DNA of 64,000 nt from Siphonodentalium dalli (taxonomy: Eukaryota > Mollusca > Scaphopoda > Gadilida > Siphonodentaliidae): the NCBI GenBank assembly GCA_032622095.1, contig CP136063.1, positions 15,851,814-15,915,813 of the forward strand. The letters are read 5' to 3'. Shown piece after piece: positions 10,325 to 22,510 of this stretch. Both the position numbers and the translations under genes were made by a program. The first letter of the stretch is position 1; each line of letters starts with the position of its first letter. The notes below the pieces were generated by a model, which saw only the letters and a list, made by a program, of their open reading frames with translations, made no database searches and was not told where the DNA came from.

Positions 10325-11929
10325 TTCGATATATGCTCGAAATCTTGCTGCGAATCCTCAAAATTGCTGCTACATGTAGATAGCAGTATCCGATCAGCAG
10401 ATCATTCAGATCGCACGTATCAATGTGATATGTGCGAGAAGTCATTTATTCAGTCGAGTGCCCAGACGAAACATAAAATTATTCACACCGGAGATCGCCC
10501 ATATCAATGTGATGTGTGCGATAAATCATTTACTCAATCGAGTCATCTGACACGACATAAGAGGGTTCACACCGGTGATCGCCCATATCATTGTGATCTG
10601 TGCAAGAAATCGTTTACTCAGTGGAGTCTTCTGAAGAAACATATGAGGATCCACACTGGAGAACGCCCATATCAATGTGATGTGTGCAATAAATCATTTA
10701 CTCAGTCGATTCACTTGACGAAACATAAGAGGATCCACTCTGGAGATAGCCCGTATCAATGTGATATGTGCGAGAAGTCATTTATTCAGTCGAGTGCCCT
10801 GACGAAACATAAGATGATTCACACCGGAGATTGCCCATATCAATGTGATGTGTGCGATAAATCATTTACTCAATCGAGTCATCTGACAAGACATAAGAGG
10901 GTTCACACCGGTGATTGCCCATATCATTGTGATCTGTGCAAGAAATCGTTTACTCAGTGGAGTCTTCTGAAGAAACATATGAGGATCCACACTGGAGAAC
11001 GCCCATATCAATGTGATATGTGCAATAAATCATTTACTCAGTCGATTCACTTGACGAAACATAAGAGGATCCACTCTGGAGATAGCCCGTATCAATGTGA
11101 TATGTGCGAGAAGTCATTTATTCAGTCGAGTGCCCTGACGAAACATAAGATGATTCACACCGGAGATCGCCCATATCAATGTGATGTGTGCGATGAGTCA
11201 TTTACTCAATCGAGTCATCTGACAAGACATAAGAGGGTTCACACCGGTGATCGCCCGTATCATTGTGATTTGTGCAAGAAATCATTTATTCAGTCATGTG
11301 AGCTGACGACACATAGGATGATTCACACCGGTGATCGCCCATATCAATGTGATATGTGTGGAAAGTCATTTATTCAGTCGAGTGCCCTGACGAAACATAA
11401 GATGATTCACACCGGAGATCGCCCATATCAATGTGATGTGTGCGATGAGTCATTTACTCAATCGAGTCATCTGACAAGACATAAGAGGGTTCACACCAGT
11501 GATCGCCCGTATCATTGTGATTTGTGCAAGAAATCATTTATTCAGTCATGTGAACTGACGACACATAGGATGATTCACACCGGTGATCGCCCATATCAAT
11601 GTGATATGTGCGGAAAGTCATTTATTCAGTCGAGTCCTCTGAAGAGACATATGAGGATCCACACTGGAGAACGACCATATCAATGTGATGTGTGCAGTAA
11701 ATCATTTACTCAGTCGATTCACTTGACGAAACATAAGAGGATCCACACTGGAGATAGCCCGTATCAATGTGATATATGTGAGAAATCATTTACTCAGTCG
11801 TGTAGCTTGTGGAGACATATGAAAATTCACACAGGTGAACGCCCGTATAAATGTGATTTATGTGAGAAATCATTTAGTCATTCGGGTAGCTTGTGGAAAC
11901 ATAAGAAAATTCACACAGGTTTAGTTTAA
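10325..11929 (+). CDS. C2H2 zinc-finger protein ZF3 (18 fingers), probable 3' exon
   Basis: The open frame runs from a stop at 10298-10300 to TAA at 11927-11929, with no in-frame ATG before finger 1. The start shown is the base after the acceptor-like TTCCTTCCTATCAG, so this is probably a 3' exon. It starts with a decayed finger (D-I-C-S-K-S), followed by 18 complete C2H2 fingers with mostly TGDRPYQCD-type linkers. Fingers 1-4 and 5-8 are near copies of a 336-bp four-finger block. Fingers 9-11 and 12-14 are near copies of a 252-bp three-finger block. Helices repeat a few types (QSSHLTR, QWSLLKK, QSIHLTK, QSSALTK), which predicts recognition of a repetitive target. No effector domain. Predicted nuclear DNA binding. 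Expression cannot be judged. Confidence 0.85.
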   Translation, partial: FDICSKSCCESSKLLLHVDSSIRSADHSDRTYQCDMCEKSFIQSSAQTKHKIIHTGDRPYQCDVCDKSFTQSSHLTRHKRVHTGDRPYHCDLCKKSFTQWSLLKKHMRIHTGERPYQCDVCNKSFTQSIHLTKHKRIHSGDSPYQCDMCEKSFIQSSALTKHKMIHTGDCPYQCDVCDKSFTQSSHLTRHKRVHTGDCPYHCDLCKKSFTQWSLLKKHMRIHTGERPYQCDMCNKSFTQSIHLTKHKRIHSGDSPYQCDMCEKSFIQSSALTKHKMIHTGDRPYQCDVCDESFTQSSHLTRHKRVHTGDRPYHCDLCKKSFIQSCELTTHRMIHTGDRPYQCDMCGKSFIQSSALTKHKMIHTGDRPYQCDVCDESFTQSSHLTRHKRVHTSDRPYHCDLCKKSFIQSCELTTHRMIHTGDRPYQCDMCGKSFIQSSPLKRHMRIHTGERPYQCDVCSKSFTQSIHLTKHKRIHTGDSPYQCDICEKSFTQSCSLWRHMKIHTGERPYKCDLCEKSFSHSGSLWKHKKIHTGLV

Positions 11930-12002
11930 ACATTGTTTATTGTATCATTAATGTAAAATTGGGATTGGGGCACAATTTATACAACTTGGATAACCCCTCT
12001 CC

Positions 12003-12500
12003 CCATACAATTATAAACAGGTGAACGCCCATATCCGTGCGATTTGTGAGGTAATTCATTTACTCCGAGGAGGGACCTCTGGATGCATCAGAAGATTCAC
12101 ACCGGGGATGGATCGTATGCGTGTCATGTGTGCGGTAAATCTTTTATGACTATAGGTCACTTGGAGGCGAATAAGCGATAGCATACCCGGGATAAGCGAT
12201 ATCATACCCGGGATAAGCGATATCATACCCGGGATGGATCGTATGCGTGTCATGTGTGCGGTAAATCGTTTATGACTATGGGTCACTTGGAGGCGAATAA
12301 GCGATAGCATACCCGGGATGGACCGTATACGTGTCATGGGTGTGATAAATCGTTTATGACTATGATTCACTTGGAGGCGATAGCATACCCGGGATAAGCG
12401 ATATAAACCATATGCGTGCGATGTATATGAAACAATCGTTTGCTCGTGTAAATAGTCTGGATAAACCTAAGAAAATACACACAGGAGACCCTACCTGTTT
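12003..12500 (+). pseudogene. Decayed C2H2 fingers downstream of ZF3
   Basis: At least four finger remnants (Y-C-D-L, C-H-V-C-G-K-S-F-M-T and similar) are interrupted by stops such as TGA in the second Cys position and TAG after ATAAGCGA. A short GATAAGCGATATCATACCCG unit is repeated around 12170-12235. Similar remnants lie at 19950-20110 behind ZF4, so they belong to the ancestral locus. Not expressed as a protein in this form. Confidence 0.8.
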
Positions 12501-12609
12501 TGGAATTAGAAGATACACTGACCCTAAAAATGAACGCATCTTCAGATTGAAACTCATTCCATATTAATATACATTGTCCAAGTAAATTTGTGTGGACAAA
12601 ACTCAAATC

Positions 12610-12666
12610 TTATAAATTATACCCCGGTATCCTTATAAAACATGTTGACAAAGAGATAATCCACCT
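12610..12666 (-). mobile_element. TTAA MITE terminal fragment
   Basis: The last roughly 55 bp of a minus-orientation copy (TATACCCCGGTA to GAGATAATCCACCT), ending at the TTAA used by the next copy. That next copy therefore inserted exactly at the end of this one. Confidence 0.75.
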
Positions 12667-12670
12667 TTAA

Positions 12671-13190
12671 AGATGTATAATCTCTTTAAATAACAAATTT
12701 TAAATAGTTGCGTGGGTATAACATAATAGATATGAACTGAAGACCCCTGTCCGGAAAAGCTTCTATCAATTAGTATTGATTTTATTTCGAATAGTAAATC
12801 GGGACCGTTTATGTGTCTATTTTTAGAACCGACCATTCGGATGATACCATATTGCAATATAGAGCACTGGGCTGTTCCTATTGCTACGCACCGAAAGTAA
12901 AATGTCCCAGATTGATTATTTGTATTGTTTTTTTCTGCAAATATAAGCGATAATGAGTATAATTAACGTTTATTTGTGACAAAATTGCACAATATAATTT
13001 CTGGTCTATGTTAACAGTAACCACTATTGTTCGTTAGCTGAACAAACACACCTTTTTAGACCAGAAAATATTCGAAATAAAATTAATATTAATCGATAGA
13101 AGCATTTCCGGACAGGAGTCTTCGATTCAAATCTAATATTTTATACCCCGGTAACTATATAATACATGTTTACAAAGAGATAATCCACCT
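12671..13190 (-). mobile_element. TTAA MITE, full length
   Basis: 520 bp between TTAA at 12667-12670 and 13191-13194, running AGATGTATAATCTC to GAGATAATCCACCT. Same family as 2866-3384, opposite orientation. Confidence 0.9.
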
Positions 13191-13199
13191 TTAAGTTAG

Positions 13200-13335
13200 C
13201 AGTGAACTTTTGGTAGCACTCGCTGTGATAACCATACTGAAAGTCTGGTGCATATTTCGTTGGAATTTTTTCACAAATGTTGGCTCTACGATGATCTGAA
13301 CTTGCAGGTTCTGCTAACCTCAGTCTAGAAACTTC
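13200..13335 (-). pseudogene. Fragment with GYHSECYQKFT-type motif (transposon-gene-like)
   Basis: On the minus strand an open stretch reads about 40 residues containing PASSDHRRANICEKIP and then YGYHSECYQKFT. The second motif resembles in kind the HFHRNCIARYT motif near the N-terminus of the Academ-like gene at 43.4 kb, and similar H-x3-C-Y-x-x-(F/Y)-T motifs open many uncharacterised transposon-type proteins. I read it as an isolated exon or relic. Function unknown, weak evidence. Confidence 0.35.
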
Positions 13336-13587
13336 CTGAATTGTATATGTATATGATTTATTTCAGACTGAGAAGTCCATATTAAGCATGTTTACAACAT
13401 GAATATAAAAATACAATATATCAGTGTTAATCAATAGGTTATATATATAACAGATCATTCCATGACTTAAATAGTTTAGATTTAAACATTATATCTGAAT
13501 TATATATGGAACATATGATATTATTTCTAGACTCAATCACTCTCTTACGAAAACTGAAGACATTGTGTTGAACCTTTCTTCTGGATT

Positions 13588-13740
13588 CTTAATTATACTC
13601 ATTATTTCTTATAACTGTGGAACAAAACAATACAAACAATCAATCTGGGACATTTGACTTTCGGTGTGTAGCCATAGGAACAGTCCGGTATCCTATATCG
13701 CAATATGGTATCATCCGAATTGGCTGTTCTAGAAAATACT
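13588..13740 (+). mobile_element. TTAA MITE internal fragment
   Basis: TTAATTATACTCATTATTTC through the GGAACAGTCCGG segment to TGGCTGTTCTA matches the central part of the 520-bp family. Both ends are lost. Confidence 0.75.
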
Positions 13741-13823
13741 CAGCTGTTAAAAAAAATTATTTAATTATTTCAAATACAATTGTACTTTGTCGTTTGGCAT
13801 GCTGTTGTGATCGCACACGTTAT

Positions 13824-13965
13824 TTATAACCTTACTGTGGATGTTTCTTTATAACCTTACTGTGGATGTTTCTTTATAACCTTACTGTGGAGGTTTCTTT
13901 ATAACCTTACTGTGGATGTTTCTTTATAACATTACTGTGGAGGTTTCTTTATAACCTTACTGCTG
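13824..13965. repeat. 25-bp tandem repeat, about 5.5 units
   Basis: ATAACCTTACTGTGGATG plus TTTCTTT repeats five times with single-base variants (GGATG/GGAGG). No coding potential. Confidence 0.92.
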
Positions 13966-14406
13966 CTGGAACAAAGTCTGTGTCAAGCTCAAAGTTACAA
14001 TTAACAACATATATGTTAATCCATATGTAGAATAGGCGGTTTTCTGCTAGTACAAAAACAAATAGATTTATCGAGTAAAATTATACACGGAATAACTGCC
14101 AAGTTTGTGACACTAACTTACTTACATGTACACTAACTTACGCACACATGCACTGTGTTTTGACTATCGTTTTATCAAAGGTTCTTCTAAAAAAAACACA
14201 TAACGCGACGCATGTTAAATCAACAGCATATGATATTACTATCGGCCTTTTTTTACTTAAAATCGATCGATCGATTCGTGGTCCTTCCTTATTGGGAATG
14301 GTATACTGTGTTAACGGACTTTTGTTACAATTAGATCAAATTTCCGCTCCAGCTTCGTGAGATATACAACTGATGCCGGTAGGCACATATTTGACAATAC
14401 CACACA

Positions 14407-14757
14407 ATGACAGATGCCAACGTTAGTTGTCACGATACCGCCCAAACAGGAAATATGCGACACCATTGTGATATATGTGAGAAAACGTTCACTCAATCGA
14501 GTAACTTGGTGAGACATAAGAGAAACCACACCGGAGATAAACCTTACCATTGTGATATATGCGAGAAAACGTTCACTCAATCGAGTAACTTGGTGAGACA
14601 TAAGAGAAACCACACCGGAGATAAACCTTACCATTGTGATATATTCGAGAAAACGTTCACTCAATCGGGCAACTTGGTGAAACATAAGAGAATCCACACC
14701 GGAGATCAGCCTTATCGTTGTGATATATGCGGGAAATCACTAACAAATTTTAAATAG
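14407..14757 (+). pseudogene. Truncated C2H2 gene ZF5, ended by a MITE
   Basis: ATG at 14407 starts MTDANVSCHDTAQTG, the family N-terminus. Three fingers and the start of a fourth follow. Fingers 1 and 2 are almost identical. Finger 3 has Phe in place of its second zinc Cys (CDIFEK), so it should not bind zinc normally. The frame leaves zinc-finger sequence at 14741, where an end-trimmed MITE begins and supplies the TAG stop. The product would be 116 residues with two good fingers. Probably a pseudogene; expression of a short protein cannot be excluded. Confidence 0.75.
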
Positions 14758-15240
14758 TTGCGTGGGTATAAAATAATAGATATGAACTGAAGACCTATGT
14801 CCGGAAAAGCTTCTATCAATTAATATTGATTTTATTTCGAATATTAAATCGGGCCCATTTATGTTACTATTTTTAGAACCGACCATTCGGATGAGACCGT
14901 ATTGCGATATAGAGCACTGGGCTGTTCCCACGGCTACGCAACGAATGTCAAATGTCACAGATTGGTTGTTTGTATTGTTTTGTTCCACAGATATAAGCGA
15001 TAATGAGTATAATTAACGTTTATTTGTGACAAAATTGCACAATATAATTTCTGGTCTATGTTAACAGTAACCACTTTTGTTCGTTAGCTGAACAAACACA
15101 CCTTTTTAGACCAGAAAATATTTGAAATAAAATTGATATTAATCGATAGAAGCATTTCCGGACAGGAGTCTTCGATTCAAATCTAATATTTTATACCCCG
15201 GTAACTATATAATACATGTTTACAAAGAGATAATCCACCT
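14741..15240 (-). mobile_element. TTAA MITE, trimmed at its left end, inside ZF5
   Basis: Starts AACAAATTTTAAATAG, lacking the first 25 bp or so of the element, and runs to GAGATAATCCACCT at 15240 with TTAA at 15241. The missing end shows that a deletion followed or accompanied insertion. Confidence 0.85.
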
Positions 15241-15244
15241 TTAA

Positions 15245-15490
15245 GATACAGAACGGACATTTGGTAGTGAGGGGTTTTTCGATGTGCTGAATTCGATTAA
15301 ATTGTCACCGGGTTACTCCGAGTACCCAAAATGTGTCATTGACGTCATATATGTACATGTAGCTACGTGTACCACACGAACAGGAAACTAGTATACGCCG
15401 CACAACGAAAGTGTGATTGTTGTGGGCCTATAGAACGGAAACAATTGATTTTCAAATTGTTTCGTTTTGCCATCTACTTTTCTAGGAAAT
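15245..15490. other. Short intergenic stretch
   Basis: No gene or repeat recognised between the two MITE copies. Confidence 0.4.
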
Positions 15491-15782
15491 TGTTTAAAGA
15501 TGGATTATCTCTTTAAATAACAAATTTTAAATAGTTGCGTGGGTATAAAATAATAGATAAGAACTGAAGACCTTTGTCCGGAAAAGCTTCTATCTATTAA
15601 TATTGATTTTATTTCGAATATTAAATCGGGCCCATTTATGTTACTATTTTTAGAACCGACCATTCGGATGAGACCGTATTGCGATATAGAGCACTGGGCT
15701 GTTCCTACGGCTACGCAACGAATGTCAAATGTCACAGATTGGTTGTTAGTATTGTTTTGTTCCACAGATATATGCGATAATC
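15491..15782 (-). mobile_element. TTAA MITE, 3'-truncated
   Basis: TTAAAGATGGATTATCTC at about 15493 runs to GCGATAATCC at 15782, where it meets another copy in the opposite orientation without a TTAA, a rearranged junction. Confidence 0.85.
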
Positions 15783-16306
15783 CAAAGGTGGATTATCTCT
15801 TTGTAAACATGTATTATATAGTTACCGGGGTATAAAATATTAGATCTGAATCGAAGACTCCTGTCCGGAAATGCTTCTATCGATTAATATTAATTTTATT
15901 TCGAATATTTTCTGGTCTAAAAAGGTGTGTTTGTTCAGCTAACGAACAATATTGGTTACTGTTAACAGAGACCAGAAATTATATTGTGCAATTTTGTCAC
16001 AAATAAACGTCAATTATACTCATTATCGCTTATATCTGTGGAACAAAACAGTACAAACAACCAATATGTGACATTTGACATTCGTTGCGTAGCCGTAGGA
16101 ACAGCCCAGTGTTCTATATCGCAATACGGTCTCATCCGAATGGTCGGTTCTAATAATAGTAACATAAATAGGCCCCGATTTAATATTCGAAATAAAATCA
16201 ATATTAATTGATAGAAGCTTTTCCGGACATAGGTCTTCAGTTCATATCTATTATTTTATACCCACGCAACTATTTAAAATTTGTTATTTAAAGAGATAAT
16301 CCATCT
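15783..16306 (+). mobile_element. TTAA MITE, near full length
   Basis: AAAGGTGGATTATCTCTTTG to GAGATAATCCATC. The terminal TTAA has mutated to ATAA. Confidence 0.88.
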
Positions 16307-16308
16307 AT

Positions 16309-17236
16309 AATGTAAACGTCATTCCATTTAGAAAATTCGCTAGGTCTCACTAATCACCCCCCCCCCCATTCCGATCTTTGCCATAACATAATGCTATGCT
16401 ATTCCACCAGCAAAATTAAAGTCTAAAACTGCACAGAATATATTAATAGTTAGATGGCCACATAAAACAACACAATTGTAGTTTTTTTTTACATGACACT
16501 GTGTTGCCGGAATTGGACTTTTAAAGAACTTCGTAAGTAGGGCCTATAATATCAATGGTTGCTGTCAATTCGATTCTTCCCAATATTGAATAATCAAAGT
16601 AAATATCTAGTAAGTGTAAATGATGTTTTTCCTCAAGGAAACATGGCCTCTAATATTTTATACCCCGGCAACTACATGTATATAATGTTTACAAATAGGA
16701 CAAATAGATAGACCATCTTTAAGTACCAATCAGGAATAATTTTTAAATTGGAATTCTATAGTATACACATAAAGTGACATAATGTTATTGTTATTATATA
16801 TTATATTGTATGTATACATACATATGGGCAACATTGCCTGAAATCATATGCATATATAAACCATGTTGGTGTTAATACATGTACGTTATAAACTTGGCTT
16901 TAGGGGAGGGCTGTCTAATCTAAACTATTTACTATGACAAACCACCTGCGAACAATTGCACCACCAGATGATATCCCCTCTGTCTAATTATATAAGATGT
17001 GCTAACTTCGTCTTTGGTGCTGCCCAGTTCCCATTGCCACTACTGATCAAAGACTATATTAGGTAACAGCGTTCTGTTACGATGTCCGCTAATTAACACC
17101 ACTTTTTTTAAACGCTCACTTTAAGGCAAGCATATTTTCTTTGGTGTGCATATTCCCAGGGTCTTGTGGACATTTAACGGCATCGACTATTCGACGCTTG
17201 TCGCTCTCTTGTGGTATTGTTTTCCATTACACATAA
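16309..17236. other. Intergenic; MITE relic, poly-C, ZF4 5' region
   Basis: A C-run lies at about 16358-16369 and a decayed MITE end at 16655-16725. 16980-17236 is paralogous to the ZF3 upstream region. No gene recognised. Confidence 0.5.
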
Positions 17237-19460
<2,224 letters not shown>

Positions 19461-19491
19461 CGATGTGTGGTTACAGTTATGCCCTGTGCCA

Positions 19492-19624
19492 ATAGGTCGC
19501 CTCGCATATATAAGAGAATGCATTGGCCTTTTTTAAACACTTTTTCCCATTTTTTCTTACATTCTTTAACAATTTTATAATGTGTTAAGCCAATGCATTC
19601 TCTTATATATGCGAGGCGACCTAT
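19492..19624. mobile_element. 133-bp hairpin MITE inside ZF4
   Basis: Arms of 36 bp (ATAGGTCGCCTCGCATATAT... and its complement) surround an AT-rich centre. It interrupts zinc-finger sequence. Related arms occur at 36878-36948 and 37126-37157, and a core fragment near 46893-46919. Confidence 0.88.
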
Positions 19625-19661
19625 GGCCGTTCTGTTGGGTAAAGGGTTAATATTGTGTTTC

Positions 19662-20358
19662 ATGTTATAACAGTCTTCATTGCACGCATTTATTTAAATA
19701 TGTTGTGAGGAATGTTTCACTGAGTCTGGTCACTTGGCGACACAAGGGTATTCACGCGGGGGATGACCTGTATCAATGTGCGAAAATTATCGGGTGGAAT
19801 CTAAACATTCATAGGGGAATTCATAAAAACATTAAACAAAAGGGAATTCAAACAGGATATCGCCCATACCAATGTGATGTCTGTGTGAAATCATTTACTC
19901 AATCGGGTTGCTTCTCGAGACTTAAGCAAATTTACGAAAGTGAACGCCCATAGCTGTGTGGTGTGTGCTAAAACATTTACTCGACGTGTGCAGAAAATAG
20001 TTTATGACTATATGTCACTTGAAGGCACATTAACGATAGCATACCGGGAATCGCCCGTACGCATGCGATGTGTGTAAATAGTCTGGATAGACATAATATA
20101 TTCCACACATACGACGGTACACGTTTTGAACTAGAAGTTCCGCATAATATACACCATCGCTAAAGGTGAACTTTGAGGTTGCAACTTATTTCACTTAGTT
20201 CTGACACACCATGACTGTGTCGACAAAGTTATATACAAAGTTTACTGATTTATATTTAAAATTTAGCTTAAGAACGTTGTGTGCTATTTCTAAACATCCC
20301 TACCCTATTGACCACAACTTATTTAAATAAATGCGTGCAATGAAGACTGTTATAACAT
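19662..20358. repeat. 39-bp perfect inverted repeats, 620 bp apart
   Basis: 19662-19700 (ATGTTATAACAGTCTTCATT...) and 20320-20358 are perfect reverse complements enclosing decayed zinc fingers. They may be termini of a fold-back element or a local inversion scar. Confidence 0.85.
19700..20130 (+). pseudogene. Decayed C2H2 fingers, 3' end of ZF4 locus
   Basis: Finger fragments such as YQCDVCVKSFTQSGC are mixed with lost Cys and His positions, frameshifts and stops. The last part (20000-20110, VCK then a stop, then LD) matches the decayed end behind ZF3 (12380-12480). Confidence 0.75.
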
Positions 20359-20406
20359 TATTAAAAACATAACATTAAACGGGTAAAACATATAGAGGAT
20401 CTCCAG

Positions 20407-20535
20407 CGAGTTATGTTGGGATATAAGATTTTATGAAACGAGCTTGATAAATTTGATTCACAACGAGTCGTAGACAACTTGTGAATCAAATTTATCAAAC
20501 GAGTTTCATAAAATCTTATATCCCAACATAACGAG
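20407..20535. repeat. Hairpin with arms of about 56 bp
   Basis: CGAGTTATGTTGGGATATAA at 20407 pairs with the complement ending at 20535; the loop is about 15 bp. A decayed version lies at 5241-5350. Likely a MITE shared by both zinc-finger loci before they duplicated. Confidence 0.85.
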
Positions 20536-20539
20536 TTGA

Positions 20540-21743
20540 AGATCTTGTATATCACACGAAAAGAGATAGAGCTTCATGCCTTCTTAACAAATCAAAATCT
20601 CTAAAAGAAGCTGAAAAATGCATGTAAAATGATTACATGCACGGCGTTGAATGAGACGCTCCATAAACCTATACGACAGTATTGCGGGCTCCAAATTCGC
20701 CTCTATGTGTCGTGCCTATTTTCGTCATTGCAATGCAGATGGCCAATAATTGAACTTTAACGAACAAAGCAATAATTTTGCAATGTCTGGTATTGGTGTC
20801 AGGCGCAGCTTGTCTAAATATCATTATTCCGCACAGTAATTTACTTGGTGCGATGCTAAATATCCTGGAAGCACGCGGCGATTACTCATTAGTCAGAGAT
20901 AATAATATATATAATGTGTTTTTCAATGATATTATAGGGGTTCATGTGATATATATAACAGATATCACATACCTGGGGAGCATCTGTCTGATGTCAATGT
21001 AGTTTGACTTCTATTTGACAATTATTTGACATCTAAGATTATTCAATGCAGTTAAAGATTTACAATAACACTGACAGTGTAATACCATATAGCGATGTTC
21101 ACTTACCGGCGATGGATTATTTTATGACATAAAGCGAGCATTTCTTTACTATACTTGTGATTAATTAGACAAAGCGAGCATTTCTTTAATATACATGTTA
21201 TTAATTAGACAAAGCGAGCATATCTTTACTACACATGTGATTAATTAGACTCTGAGCTTTGATCCCAGATTACAGACTGAGCGGATGCTTTGATCCCAGA
21301 TTACAGACTGAGGGGATGCGAGATTATACTAAACTTAGAATAATGAGTGGATGGATAAAAACCAAGCAGACCTAACTGGTATAATTCTACTCCATAATTA
21401 TCTTGTCTCTGTTCGTGGACGTTGACGGAGGGAGGTCATGATATCACAGCTAACATAAAGAATATATAAGAGATATAATTATAATGCAGTTTTAAAGATG
21501 CATATTAGTGAGTTAAGTTTCACAATTTAGTCAGTATACATATTTAGTATGGCACAACATGAAAGGCATATACTATTTTCCACAAAGTAGCAGTCGCCAG
21601 CTCTGACAGCAATTTGAATTCTCACTCAGTGTAGGAAATTATTACATTTTAACACCAGGAATGTTTAGGGGAAATTCCAAACCTGGTGCTATAAATAAAA
21701 AAATCAAACGAAAGCAGAATCCCTCCAAAGCACTTAAATCTGC
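20540..21743. other. Intergenic, paralogous to 5.4-7.6 kb; 40-bp tandem repeat
   Basis: 20750-21000 matches 5430-5660 and 21480-21743 matches 7320-7601. 21360-21480 matches 5820-5960 in inverted orientation. A 40-bp unit (AAAGCGAGCATTTCTTTA...) repeats three times at 21131-21250, and a roughly 32-bp unit twice at 21255-21325. No gene recognised. Confidence 0.65.
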
Positions 21744-21747
21744 TTAA

Positions 21748-22267
21748 AGGTGGATTATCTCTTTGTAAACATGTATTATATAGTTACCGGGATATAAAAT
21801 ATTAGATTTGAATCGAAGACTCCTGTCCGGAAATGCTTCTGTCGATTAATATTAATTTTATTTCGAATATTTTCTGGTCTAAAAAGGTGTGTTTGTTCAG
21901 CTAACGAACAATAGTGGTTACTGTTAACAGAGACCAGAAATTATATTGTGCAATATTGTCACAAATAAACGTTAACTATACTCATTATCGCTCATATATG
22001 TGGAACAAAACAGTACAAACAACCAATCTGTGACATTTGACATTCGTTGCGTAGCCGTAGGAACAGCCCAGTGCTCTATATCGCAATACGGTCTCATCCG
22101 AATGGTCGGTTCTAAAAATAGTAACATAAATGGGCCCGATTTAATATTCGAAATAAAATCAATATTAATTGATAGAAGCTTTTCCGGACATAGGTCTTCA
22201 GTTCATATCTATTATTTTATACACACGCAACTATTTAAAATTTGTTATTTAAAGAGATAATCCATCT
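21748..22267 (+). mobile_element. TTAA MITE, full length, with provable empty site
   Basis: 520 bp from AGGTGGATTATCTC to GAGATAATCCATCT, flanked by TTAA at 21744-21747 and 22268-22271. The paralogous site near 7599 reads AAATCTGC-TTAA-ATGCC without the insertion, as does the copy near 1480. This fixes the element ends and the TTAA duplication directly from sequence. Confidence 0.96.
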
Positions 22268-22309
22268 TTAAATGCCATTTTTTCAAGGCTATCTGCATAT
22301 TTATACCTA

Positions 22310-22510
22310 TCAACATAAACGCCCCCCTGTCCGGACTGGCTTCTATCAATTTGTATTGGGCCCGTTTATTTGTCTATTTTTAGAACAGACCATTCGGGTG
22401 ATACCATATAGCGATATATAGCATTAGGCTGTTCATGTCGCTACGTACGTCAAATGTCCCAGCTTAGGTGGTTGTATTGTTTTCCATAGTTATAAGCGAT
22501 AATGGGTATA
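22310..22510 (-). mobile_element. TTAA MITE, old fragment
   Basis: CCTGTCCGGACTGGCTTCTA through TTATAAGCGATAATGGGTAT matches the family with many substitutions. Older than its neighbours. Confidence 0.7.

Noticed and set aside
22000-22260. An 86-codon ORF present in several MITE copies (3461, 14740, 15505, 22000, 63788)
   Set aside because: Repeat conservation explains it. Several copies are frameshifted or truncated, and the composition looks non-coding. A dN/dS test on many copies would settle it.
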